Assembly: GCA_001792895.1 (NCBI GenBank)
Contig: MARA01000048.1
Location: 1-64,000 of the forward strand
Reading direction: 5' to 3'
Source: Lentinus brumalis
Taxonomy: Eukaryota; Basidiomycota; Agaricomycetes; Polyporales; Polyporaceae
DNA: 64,000 nt
A model generated the notes under the pieces. The model was given only the letters and a program-made list of their open reading frames with translations. It ran no database searches and was not told the DNA's origin. Positions within the stretch are counted from its first letter, which is position 1; every line of letters begins with the position of its first letter. A program made the position numbers and the translations under genes. Shown here one piece after another: positions 23,400 to 34,348 of the stretch.

Positions 23400-26222
23400 A
23401 TGACTACCAAATTCACCGCAGTGCAATTTGGGTCGACCACGTTCGACTACATCGTTATCGGAGGTGGTACTGCGGGCCTCACTGTAGCCGCTCGGTATGC
23501 CTCATCTCTGCGTCTGCTATTGGGTCCTGACCGACGCTCGTAGTCTCTCCGAGGACCCCGCAACCAAGGTCGGCGTACTCGAAGCGGGCGACTGGGATCC
23601 CAATGTCGCCGCAATCAACCTCCCGGGTGAGCTGATGTTCTCGAGTAAGTATAATGGATCATTGACGATGCGTACAGGGCTCGCTGGCAGCCTCATGGGC
23701 CACGAGAAGCATGATTGGGGACTAGTCAGTGTGCCTCAGAAACATGCGAACGGGCAGCAAGTGCCGCAGCCGCGGTACGTACATGTCACACGTCAGCACC
23801 ACTCCAATCGTTGACTCAGAGCGGCACAGAGGCAAGGGACTAGGCGGATCGTCGCTGGTACGTCATTGAAGCTGCTGTGCCGCTCGTAGCCCGTTTGAGT
23901 TCCGCCAATTCAGATTAACATCACCCTCCTCGACCGGTCAGTACTAGTTCAGTCGTATCTGCAACAGTACCGTCCTGAACTGCTCGGACAGCGCCTCCGC
24001 TGCTGAGTATGATGGTGCGCCTTCTCAAACCTGCTCGAGAACAGTTGTTGAACGATGCACGGAACAGGTATCGAAGCTCTAGGAAACCCTGGATGGAATT
24101 GGAACGAGTTCTTGAAGTACTTCAAGAAGGTGTGTTCGGTCCCGTGGCTGTGAGAGACCCTTTGGCATCTCATACACGTATACTCGCAGTCGGAGACCAC
24201 CATCGCCACCGAGCCCGACCACGCGGCGAAGCACTCCTTGCCGAGGGCGGATCCGAAGTGGCATGGAGATTCGGGACCGATCCTCAAAAGCTACCCGCTC
24301 TACTTTGGATTCGGTCAGCTTCGGGAGCGCGTGATGAGCGCTCCAGAGGAACTCGGTGTACCGTACGACCCAGACGCGGTGTGTCTTTGCTCTCATTCCG
24401 CAGGCCAGCTATGGACACTCACACTTCGAACGCTTGTGCTACGCAGAACGATGGAAACAAGGTCGGAGTGTCGACGACCTACGTCAGCGTTGATCCACGT
24501 AATGCAACACGCAGTTACGCCGCTAATGTAGGTATTTCGCTTACACGTCCAAGCGGTACGGGCACGCTGAACCATTGATAGGTCCATTTCCAGGCCAACT
24601 CACACCGGGACAACCTCTTTGTCCTCACATCGGCGACGGTGTCGAAGCTCACTTTCCGCGAAGGGACATCCCCCTTGGTGGCCACCGGTGTGGAGTTTAT
24701 TCACGAGGACCAGAAGTATCGTGCCTCTGCCAGCAAGGAGGTCATTGTCTCAGCAGGTCAATAGAGCGTAACTACTGCAGAGGCGAGCACTTGATCAGAT
24801 GTGCGGTGGCAGGTTCTCTCCAGACACCTCAGATCCTCGAACTCTCGGGTATCGGAGACAAGACGCTCCTCAGCAAATATGGCATCGCGACGCTCATCGA
24901 CCTCCCCTCAGTCGGGGAAAACCTGCGTACGTTGAGCCGCCATATCCTAGTTTGTGCGCGTCTCGCTGACATCACACTTAGAGGTATACGTTGATGTGTG
25001 ATCTCACTCGATTTATGCTGACCTGCAGTCACTAGGACCATGTGAGCGCGCCCGTGGTATTTGAGATAGACCCTCAATACGAGACATTGGACGCTGCACG
25101 AGAACCCGAGGCCGCCGCGTCTCTCCAGCAGCTGTAGTGAGTCCTTTACGCCGAGCTCAGTAGTTATGCAGAGGTTCCTCGAAGCATTCACAGCTTACGT
25201 CTGCAACTTACATAGTCAGCAACGTCAGGGACCATTGAGCGCCCCACCTCTCTCAGTGGTAGCCTTCTTTCCCTCAGAGACATTCATGTCACCGGAGCAG
25301 CGACAGAAGTGGAAGGAGGGCGCGCTCGCGGCCATGCAGGATGCCCCAGAAGGCCTGCGCAAGCAATACGAGGTGCAAATCCGCAGGTTCGCGGACCCAT
25401 CTTCGCCAGAAGGAGAGTACGTGCATCGTCAACCCTTCTTCCCGCTGCTATGAAGTTGACGCCGCCGTGACGCATTGCAGGATTATGCCGGTGCCCGGGT
25501 TCTTGCCCGCCCTCGACTTGAAGCGAACGCCCAAGGCACGGTACTTGAGCATCTGCACGGTCGTCCTGCATCCCCTCTCGCGGGGCAGCGTGCACATCGC
25601 CTCTGCCGACCCTCAAGCACCTCCGACGATTGATCCAGGTAGGGACAACGGTCATCAACCCACATCCGCCGTGCTCAGGACGATCTGCACACAGCATACC
25701 TTTCGAGACCGGAGGACCTCGAAGTCCTCCTCGCGGCGGTCAAGTTCTCCCTCGCGTTCTTCAAGACGACCGCACTGGGGAAGCAACTGGCCCCTGCCCC
25801 GGAAGTCGCAGCCTCAGACGACGCGCTCAGAGACTATATCAAGGAAACGTGTTCATGCGTCTATCATCCCCTCGGGACGGCTGCGATGCTGCCCAAGCAG
25901 CACGGCGGCGTCGTCGATCCTGAGTTGAAGGTGTACGGGACTGCTAATCTGCGAGTGGTGAGTGCGGCAGCTATAATCCCTGCATGGGTGCTCCGGGACT
26001 CATGAGCATAGGTGGATGCGTCGATACTGCCCATGGTCAGTCAGAATGTTGTTCGCACTTAAGCTTTATGATGCTGATACTTGACACTGTCTTGACAGCA
26101 AATCGCGGCGCAGGCGACGGTGTACGCTATCGCGGAGAGAGTACGTTTGGGCACTTTTTTTCAGACCGGCGGTGCCGAACTGATGATTTGTGTAGGCCTC
26201 AGACATCATTCGGGGAGTATGA
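23400..26222 (+). CDS. GMC oxidoreductase with a 2-nt micro-exon
   Basis: A flavin-dependent glucose-methanol-choline oxidoreductase (aryl-alcohol/alcohol oxidase-like), 595 residues from 19 exons: 23400-23494, 23544-23626, 23678-23774, 23830-23857, 23914-23936, 23992-24014, 24068-24129, 24190-24378, 24447-24527, 24582-24756, 24813-24926, 24982-24983, 25036-25136, 25216-25416, 25481-25638, 25695-25957, 26012-26035, 26099-26140, 26196-26222. FAD motif: DYIVIGGGTAGLTVAAR. GMC signatures: RGKGLGGSSL, ALGNPGWNWN, LQTPQILELSGIG, and the active-site His region YHPLGTAAMLP. The total (1788 nt) is a multiple of three only with the 2-nt exon, which restores SVGENLQDH. The second active-site His seems absent: the tail reads VDASILPMQIAAQATVYAIA where relatives have a His before QATVYA. 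No signal peptide is seen at this start. Oxidised substrate unknown. Confidence 0.82.
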
Positions 26223-26498
26223 ATTCCTTACGGTATGGTGGGCGCAACGCTGTGCAACGAACTACAATGTATGTAGAGGATACACGTCTCCAGATCCTGT
26301 TGGAAATTAGGGAAAAGAGTATAACTTCAACGATCGGCTCCCGACACGGCTCGTGAGTCGTAAGTACGCTTCAAGATCAGCAAGCCTCGACTCGCAGTCG
26401 CCTTCTTCGCCTCCGCGACGGTGTCCTGTCCCAGGGAACGGAAAGTCCATCTAGGTTGGGAATGAATTAAAAGATATTCGGGTAAGCGTAAGTCAAGC

Positions 26499-27884
26499 CT
26501 ATCGTTCGTGTGCCTTGACTGCATCCTCGAGCCACTGCCACACACTTCGTCCAAGGTCCTCGTCGTACGCCTCCGCCTTGCACTTGCCTGGCCGGGCCCA
26601 AGGGATCAGGAACTAACGCAATCACTGTGTCAGTACGGGTAGTAGCGCAGGGACGATCGAGCTTAGCACTTGCCTCGCCATTGTAGTTGAGCGCCTCGGG
26701 CATCGTGCCCGCGTAGAGCTGCGTGAGGGCTCCATATTCGACCGGCCAGAGGAAAAAGGCCATCTGCGCGAGTCCAGTTCGTTCACGTCCCGCGTGTCAT
26801 GTCATAACATGGAGCCGGGGACGCACCATGATCTTCCACACTATGCGAGGGACAAACCGATGGAGCTCAGTATCGATGTTTCCTATAAAGTCGCTCGCGT
26901 CAGCGTGATGCTGCGTTGCAATCAAATATGTAGAATACCCACCCGGATTGAGCGAGATGGATATGATGCCCTGGTGTGCATATCTCCGCGCGATCTCGCG
27001 GGCGACAATCACATTTCCCTACAAGACCAGAGTAAGCGCGACTGCGTCTTTGGTGACAAGGTAACACGAGCACTACCAGCTTGCTCTGGTAGTATGATTG
27101 TTCCAGTCGCAGCTTGCGGCGCGCCGGGCTGTCCTTCAGCGTATCCCACTGAATGTGACCCAGGTACGCACCGCTGCTCGACGTCGTGACGACACGCGTG
27201 TGATGGTCTGGGGACGACGCGACACCAGCAAGGAGTGCGGACATGAGCAATTCGGTCAAGTAGAAGTGTCCGAGCACGTTCGTCGCCCACTGGAGATCGT
27301 ATCCGTCTTCAGAGAGGTGGTCGACCGGGGCGACCATTACGCCGCTGTCGGTCAACGGACGATGAGAAGAATGTGGAAGCTCGAGTGAGATAGTACGCAC
27401 GCGTTGTTAAAGAGGATGTGCAACTCGTGCTCTCTATGAAGGAACTCCTCGGCAGCGCGCTGCACGGAGGATAGGTCCGCTAGATCTAGCTGGAGGAAGA
27501 CTGCTTCTCTCCCCGTCTCCGCCTTCAGGGAGGCGATGGCAGCATCCGCCTTCTCCTTGCTCCTTGCTGCTAGGTACACCCGTGCGTTATGCTCGAGTAG
27601 CCGCTGAGGAGGACATCGACCGTCAACACATGTAGGATAGCTAGTGACTCATGGGTAGCACGAACCTTGCAAGTTTCGTACCCTATGCCAGAGTTGCCGC
27701 CTGTACGATCTCAATGAGCACCTTGCGCCGTCACAAATCTCCTCTATGCAAACAGACCATGCTACGTACCGGTAACGAGTGCCACGCGCCCAGCTAGATG
27801 GGGTATCTGATCCACGCTGAATGTGGGCCTGGGCGGGAAGCCTTGAGAGGCCGCCATCAGCAAGTTCGAGAATGCTGCGCCCAT
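26499..27884 (-). CDS. retinol-dehydrogenase-like SDR-II.1
   Basis: Eight exons on the minus strand: 27770-27884, 27666-27700, 27401-27603, 27077-27344, 26943-27018, 26827-26882, 26674-26763, 26499-26612; 318 residues. It is a short-chain dehydrogenase of the retinol-dehydrogenase/WWOX-like fungal group: FSVDQIPHLAGRVALVTG joined to GNSGIGYETCK gives TGGNSGIG for NAD(P); then LHILFNNA-GVM, YDLQWATNVLGHFYLTELLM, VVTTSSSGAY and the catalytic YYQSK, followed by GNVIVAREIARRY and ISLNPG. The C-terminus has YGALTQLYAGTMPEALNYNG. The intron after exon 7 starts GC (gcaagt) rather than GT, at a site where the other copies have GT. First gene of the tandem array; substrate unknown. Confidence 0.87.
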
Positions 27885-28608
27885 TGCAATGTCCCCACGA
27901 AGCCCCAGTAGCTAGCAGCTTGATCCCAGTAGTGAGCTAGCGAACGTGTGTCTATGCAAGTATTTAGCAAAACGAAAGGGGATGACGTGTGTTACCCGTC
28001 ACGCCGCCACGTTCACTGAAAACTTGAAGGCTTAGTACGGGGCAAGTGGTGGTGACACGTCGCTCAGCTTCCTTGAGCGAGTGCATCACGTCCATAACGT
28101 TACTACGACATACCTCGCAGAGCCGTGGTCGTGGTCGTGGTCCTGAGCAGGTTACGGCATTGGCGGCGCGTTGATCTTTCGGCACTACCCGGCGCTTGGG
28201 TTGCCTTAATGGGATCGCTCTCGGAAGCTTCACACTTCACTCCACTCTCAGTCTCCGAGGCTCTCAAGTTGACTTCGACACTTGCGCGCAAGAGATTGTA
28301 GAGTGATCAGGGGTTCCATATAAGGTAACCGGGTAGGTCGCCCGAGTCGCCTCCCTCTGAAGACAGTCGGAGCCGGCGGGAGAGTGTGCCCCAAAAGGCG
28401 ATGAGCTGCGCGAGAGGAGAGGTGTGTGCAGTGAGAACAAAGTGAGCCGATGCGGTCGGTCGAACCGAATCGGGGAATCAGAGCGCTGGATGCCAGCTTG
28501 TGGTAGCGACCTGCGTCAGGTCTTGGAGAGGTCGTCGACAGAGCACTCGTCAAATGACTCTTCAATTGGTCGGGGTCTTATGCTTGTCATTGTGCGAACA
28601 AGGACGAA
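27885..28608. other. intergenic between SDR-II.1 and SDR-II.2
   Basis: About 720 bases containing the promoter of SDR-II.1 on the minus strand and the 3' flank of SDR-II.2. No coding chain or repeat was recognised. Confidence 0.6.
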
Positions 28609-29993
28609 TTAAAGCTTGGAGTGAGCCTTCACTTCGTCCTCAAGCCACTTCCACAATCGCTCGCCAAGCTCGTCGTCGTACGCTTCTGGCCTGCATTTCC
28701 CGAGGCGCGCCCATGGGATCAGGAACTTCGCACGTAACATGCGTTCAGTGAGCTCTCGGGAAACATACAGTACGAACTTGGGCTCACCTCGCCATTATAG
28801 TTCAGTGCTTCTGGCATCGTGCCGGCGAAGAGCTGCGTGAGCGCGCCATACGGTGTCGGGTAGAGAAGAATCGCATTCTGAAACCATGTATTGCGGTCAG
28901 CGCTTGATCAGGGAGGCGAAGCTCGACGGTTACCAAGAGCATCCGCGCAATCTTGGGCATATGGCGCTGTAGCTCAGACCGGATGTTGCCTATCGCAGCA
29001 TTCAGCATCTTTTCCTATATCTTGACAAGAGCGAATGCTAAACAATTCTCGTACCTGGGTTGATAGAGATAGAGATTATGCCCTTCTCCGCATATCGCTT
29101 CGCAACTTGTCGGGCTACAACCGCGTTCCCCTGTAACACTATAGTCAAGATCTTCGAAGCACAATGAGACTCTTACGAATTTGCTTTGGTAATACAGCAT
29201 CTCAGGAGTCACTTTCTTCCGTGCAGGAGTGTCTGCGAGCGTGTCGAAATTGAGCGTGGTGAAGTACGCTCCGCCGGAGGACGTCGTGATGACACGAGCA
29301 TGGTGGTCTGGAGAGGTCTCTACTCCAGCCAGGAGGGCGGGCATCAAGAGCTCGGTGAGATACCAGTGTCCGATCACGTTCGTCCCAAACTGCAAGTCGT
29401 AGCCGTCCTTGGTGAGCGGGTAGTCCGGCGGTGCCATAACACCTCTACGAGCAAGAGATGCGTTGAAACTCGTCACTCCAATAGAAGTCTTAGAAATGAC
29501 CACTTACGCGTTGTTGAAGAGGACGTGCAGTTCGCTCTCTATGCGTAGGAACTCCTCCGCTGTCTTCTTGATTGATGCAAGGCTGGCGAGGTCAAGTTCG
29601 AGAAAGATTGCTTCCTTGCCAGTAGCCTCCTTGAGGGAAGCGATGGCAGCGTCCGCTTTCGCCTTGCTTCGAGCCCCGAGGTAGACCTTCGCATTACGCC
29701 GTAAGAGAGCCTGGAGGACGGGATTTTATGAGGCTGAAGCAACGGGTACGCTCACTACTCGAACACTCTACTCACCTTGACAGTTTCGTACCCTATCCCG
29801 ACATTGCCTCCTGTTACGCAGGATCAGAAGTAGAACGAACAGGGTTGAAAGAGGGAGTTGACGGTGTACCTGTTACGATAATGACTTGCCCTGTAAAGTC
29901 GGGAATTTGGTCGACTGTGAACTGGGGTTTCGGGGGGAAACTCTGTAGGAGGACCGGCCAGGGCCCGCTATTCTTCCATGATGCGCGGCTCAT
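28609..29993 (-). CDS. retinol-dehydrogenase-like SDR-II.2
   Basis: Eight exons on the minus strand: 29870-29993, 29776-29810, 29508-29710, 29177-29444, 29055-29130, 28934-28989, 28788-28877, 28609-28725; 322 residues. Start MSRASWKNSGPWPVLLQSFP is followed by QFTVDQIPDFTGQVIIVTG and [11 protein letters not shown]; the Ser usual in TGGNSGIG is Val here. Other marks: [58 protein letters not shown] and catalytic YYQSK, then [20 protein letters not shown]. Exon lengths equal those of SDR-II.1 and II.3 at nearly every position, supporting the model and a tandem origin. Predicted soluble NAD(P)-dependent oxidoreductase; substrate unknown. Confidence 0.88.
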
Positions 29994-30899
29994 CGTTCGT
30001 GGATAAGGTAGTATCCCGCTTAACTGTTTATAAGGAGGAAAATTGGTGATGGGAATATGATGATCGCCTGTGGGTGTTCGTGGGTAGCACTTCGTGCGGG
30101 TGGAACTTTGACCTTCTTATGCAGTCCTGGCATTGCGCCCAGGGCTCGGGGCCGTGGCATTCCCAGATGCTCCTACCTCAGCCTGACCATAATTGCGCAG
30201 CGTGCGCTAGGGGGTGCCGATGTAAGTCGTCAGTGGATCTTCGGAACGGCATCGAGACCCTACTGAACCGCCGCATGTGACGGTGAGCCAGTCTCTTGTG
30301 TTTTCTCGTGATAAGCCGGAGAGTATCCCGCCCGACACCGCGCGCACACAAGAAGCAGCGTATGGGAGCATTTTGCGCGCAATGACTGCCGCCATCTTCC
30401 CACAATAGGCTGCTAGTTCCCGATCGGCGTATGTTGCCGTCCCAAAGTCAGCGCGAGCTAGATCACTCTATGCAACAAACTCACCACTCACAGATTGCGT
30501 GCGCTGCGGACGTAAGCGCGCCTGACATATGTCGGGTACGCGGAGCGCGAGTGCGCGATTGCACCTTCAAGCTGGGTATTGAGCGTCCGACAAGGATGAG
30601 TTTCATTCGCTCGTCCGTGCGGGGAAACATGCGATCCTATACAATTATATGGCGCTGACGTCTCGGAGCGAAGTCAGGATGTGATGGTGTAATCAGTGGC
30701 ATTCAAACAATCTGCCGCCCAGAGGCGAACGCAAGCGTAGGCGCCGACGAATTACTTGAAAAGTCCGAAGTATAGTCAATATGTTTGGCAAAAGAAGAAT
30801 CGTGTGCACTGTACGATGAATGTATGGCGTCGAAAGTAATGAGCCTCAGAGACCTGATCGAGCCGAGTCGACATTAGCGTACCGTGTCTACGAGGACCT
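29994..30899. other. intergenic between SDR-II.2 and SDR-II.3
   Basis: About 900 bases with no recognised coding chain. It contains the upstream region of SDR-II.2 and the 3' flank of SDR-II.3. Confidence 0.6.
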
Positions 30900-32271
30900 T
30901 CAGCCCATGTGAGCCTTGACTTCTTCCTCGAGCCACTTCCAAAGCCGCTCTCCGAGCTCGTCGTCGTACGCTTCTGGTCTGCACCTCCCGAGGCGGGCCC
31001 ACGGAATGAGATACTGCACATGACGTGTCCGTGAGTGCTTGCTTGAGAGAATGAGCAAGATTGGGCACGCACCTCGCCGTTGTAGTTGATCGCTTCCGGC
31101 ATCGTTCCGGCAAACAGTTGAGTAAGCGCACCGTAGGGGGTCGGATAGAGCATGATGACGTTCTGTAACGGTGACATATAATGAGACATCAAGAGGGGAT
31201 AGGAACGGTGCTAAATGCCCACCATAACAATCCGGACGATGTTGGGCACATAACGCTGCAGATTTGACTGGATGTTACCTAAAAAAGCAGCTTGAGACTC
31301 CGACAACAGGAATGCATGCGTACAAGCGGACATACCTGGGTTCACAGATATCGAGACGATACCCTTCTCCGCATACCGCTTTGCAACTTGTCGGGCGACG
31401 ATAACATTTCCCTTTCGAAGCGAAAGAGGGTAAGCTTCCCGCCGAGGGACAGAAAACACACAACGTACCAGTTTGCTCTGAGCATACATCTCATTAGACG
31501 ATGCCTTCCGACGCTGGGGCCCATCCTTAAACAAATCAAAGTTGAATCCGGTCGCCAAGTACGCCGCGCTGGACGACGTGGTGACGACCCGCGCGTGGTG
31601 ATCCGGCGAGGTCGCGACTCCAGCTAGGAGCGCAGGCATGACGAGCTCGGTGAAGTACCAGTGACCGATGCAGTTCGTCCCGAACTGGAGATCGTAGCCG
31701 TCCTTGGTCACCAAGTTCATTGGGGGCAACATGACGCCGCTGAACGCATATGTATTAGCGCACGAACGCGACTTGGTTGAAGCGCATGACTCACGCGTTG
31801 TTGAAGAGCATGTGCAGCTCGCGTTCCTTGCCCAAAAACTCCTCCGCTGCCTTCTTGATCGAGGCGAGGCTGGCGAGGTCAAGCTCGAGGAAGATGGCTT
31901 CCTTGCCGGTCGCCTCTTTGAGCGAAGCGATCGCAGCGTCCGCTTTGTCCTTGCTTCGCGCGGCCAGGTATACCTTCGCGTTGTGTTGCAAGAGCGCCTT
32001 GAAACGGGTCAGAATCGCTCGTACTCGACTCCCCGGGAGAGTACTCACTTTCGTAGTTTCATATCCGATTCCGACATTGCCACCTGCAACAACGGAGCCA
32101 CGCTCGATGAGAAAAGGAGCGCAGCAGCGGTGCGCAAGACAACGAACCTGTGACGAGAGCGATTTGTCCTCCCAAGTCGGGTATCTGATCGACGCTGAAT
32201 GTGGGCTTGGGAGGGAAGCTTTGCGCCATAACAGGCCAAGCTCCGCTATCCTTCGAAAATGCGCCACCCAT
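30900..32271 (-). CDS. retinol-dehydrogenase-like SDR-II.3
   Basis: Eight exons on the minus strand: 32148-32271, 32049-32083, 31795-31997, 31469-31739, 31336-31411, 31223-31278, 31073-31162, 30900-31013; 322 residues. Start [20 protein letters not shown]; then [19 protein letters not shown] with [11 protein letters not shown] (Val in the glycine-rich motif as in II.2). It has [43 protein letters not shown] (one extra residue, so exon 4 is 271 nt rather than 268), catalytic YAQSK and [15 protein letters not shown], ending [20 protein letters not shown] and KAHMG*. Same family, order and strand as its neighbours; substrate unknown. Confidence 0.88.
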
Positions 32272-33025
32272 CTTATGCTCGGTCGAATGGATTCAAACGG
32301 TTGTGTGCGTGGAAGGCTGGAGTTTGGAGGTGATAGAGGAGTAGATGCGGTTCAAAAACGAGCTGTCGGCGTGCTGCGAATTTATACGATCTTCCGCCAC
32401 CGCGCATAGGCGAAGTATGCGCGCGTTTCGGAAATCCTGAGGGCACAGAGTCTCCTGTATCTCGGAAAGACGGGACATGCCAAATCCCGCTGCGTAAGTG
32501 ACGTAGGCCCACTACCCCTGGGCATGCGGAGATAATCGATGACCTCTTGATCCAAACAAATCTGAGTTACATAGCAGTAAGTAGCCGTCGTCCTATGCAC
32601 TAGAAAAAAGTTAGTCCGGCCTGGACATACGCTTTACAGACGGATGTAAGCTTACCTTACTCACATCGGGTTCACGGCCATATTGGGCTGTCCCCGATCG
32701 GACTTGTCAATTGGAACCCGAGGGCTATAGCCTGTAATGTAGTAGACAATTTTGTGTCCATTTTGCGCAGGAATATGTAGTTATTCGAATGATGCGTGAA
32801 AGTGCAGTACTGGGGACGGCTCAGACTCAGAGCGTAAGAGGAGAAAGGCAGAGCAGCAGAGAAGCGCCCATCCGCGGTTCTGCTTTGTCAGGCGCGCGCC
32901 TGCCCGGAAGCTTCTCTGGGTTTAACCACTAAACTTTAACATTGTTCGAGGGCTGTGGCACTCAGATGACTAGTACGTATGAACTAGGTACTAACAGGAG
33001 ACTCGGAGGAGATTACTATATAATG
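32272..33025. other. intergenic between SDR-II.3 and SDR-II.4
   Basis: About 750 bases. No coding chain, repeat or RNA gene was recognised; the upstream region of SDR-II.3 lies at its left end. Confidence 0.6.
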
Positions 33026-34348
33026 TCAATCAGCCGCATGGGCGTGAACCTCGTCCTCTAGCCACGTCCACAACCGTTGTCCGAGCTCGTCGTCGTATGC
33101 TTCAGGTCTGCACTTGCCCAGACGAGCAAACGGAATGAGGAACTGGAAAGCAAAAGACTGTCAGTTAGAGTCCCAAGCGCCAACGAATGCCTCGAGACGA
33201 AGCCTACCTCGCCGTTGTAATTCAGTGCTTCGGGCATGGTTCCAGCAAAGAGTTGAGTAAGAGCGCCATACGACGTCGGATAGAGAACTACGAGTTTCTG
33301 ATAGGGAGAGTCCTCGTCAGCGTGAGTGAAAGATTCGAACGGATCACCAATCATACCATGAACGCGTGCACCGGAGCGGGCACGTAGCGCTGCAAATTGC
33401 TTTGGATGTTACCTGCCAGCCGATGGTCAGAAGTGCGGGAAATAGCGAGCCCGATTCGGAGGTAACGCACCAGGGTTAAGGGAGATTGAGATAATACCCC
33501 TGTCTCCGTAGCGCTTAGCCACTTGCCGCGCGACGACGACGTTGCCCTGTCGCATTGGTGTGAGTCTGAGCATATACAGCTGGAATGGCAGCGCGCGACG
33601 TACAAATTTGCTCTGACCGTAAAGGTTCTCCGTGCTTTGCTTCTTTCGTGCTGGCGTATCTTTGAGCGTGTCCCATTTGATCGTTTGCGCGTACGCGGCG
33701 CTGGAAGATGTGGTGATGACGCGTGCATGGTGGTCCGGGGACGTCTCGACGCCTGCGAGCAGCGCGGGCATGAGAAGTTCGGTGAAGTACCAGTGGCCAA
33801 CCACGTGGATGCCCCATTGAAGGTCATAACCGTCCTTAGTGAGCATCTCTTTGGGAGGCCACATGACTCCGCTACGATAATGGAGCATCAGCCGTTGCAA
33901 ATAGTACTTCGTCGGAAGGATTATTGACGTACGCGTTGTTGAAGAGAATATGCAGTTGGGGTTCCCGGCTCAGGAACTCCTGAGCCGCCTTCTTGATGGA
34001 CGCTAGGCTGGAGAGATCGAGTGCGAGGAAGTTGGCGTCCTTCCCCGTCTCTTCCTTGAGGGATGCGATGGCTGCTGCTGCCTTCTCCTCACTGCGAGCG
34101 GCGATATAGACCTTCGCGCTATGCTGCAGGAGCACTTTCACGGTCTCGTACCCGATGCCCGAGTTTCCGCCTGCGAACAACGAGGACAGTCAGCGCCGAC
34201 CGACGAGGTCTTTGGGGATGAACAAACCAGTCACGATAACCACGCGACCTGTCAGGTCAGGAATCTGTTCGACCTTGAATTTCGGTTCGGGAGGAAAGAA
34301 TTGGGCGAGTGCGGGGCGAATGCCGCTATCCTTGTTGCAAGGCCCCAT
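33026..34348 (-). CDS. retinol-dehydrogenase-like SDR-II.4, one intron lost
   Basis: Seven exons on the minus strand: 34228-34348, 33933-34170, 33604-33871, 33471-33546, 33357-33412, 33208-33297, 33026-33142; 321 residues. Start MGPCNKDSGIRPALAQFFPP; KFKVEQIPDLTGRVVIVTG joins GNSGIGYETVKVLLQHSAKV in a single 238-nt exon, whereas the other four copies carry an intron between YETxK and the LLxxNA segment (35+203=238 nt), so this intron was precisely lost here. Marks: [41 protein letters not shown], catalytic [20 protein letters not shown]. Last member of the four-gene minus-strand array. Confidence 0.88.

Noticed and set aside
24379..25035. GMC gene considered a pseudogene with broken frames
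   Set aside because: Using the acceptor before 24447 and the AG micro-exon restores one frame over all 19 exons, so only the His change remains odd.
23400..34348. Possible secondary-metabolite gene cluster
   Set aside because: Only tailoring-type oxidoreductases are present; no PKS, NRPS, terpene cyclase, P450 or transporter was seen.
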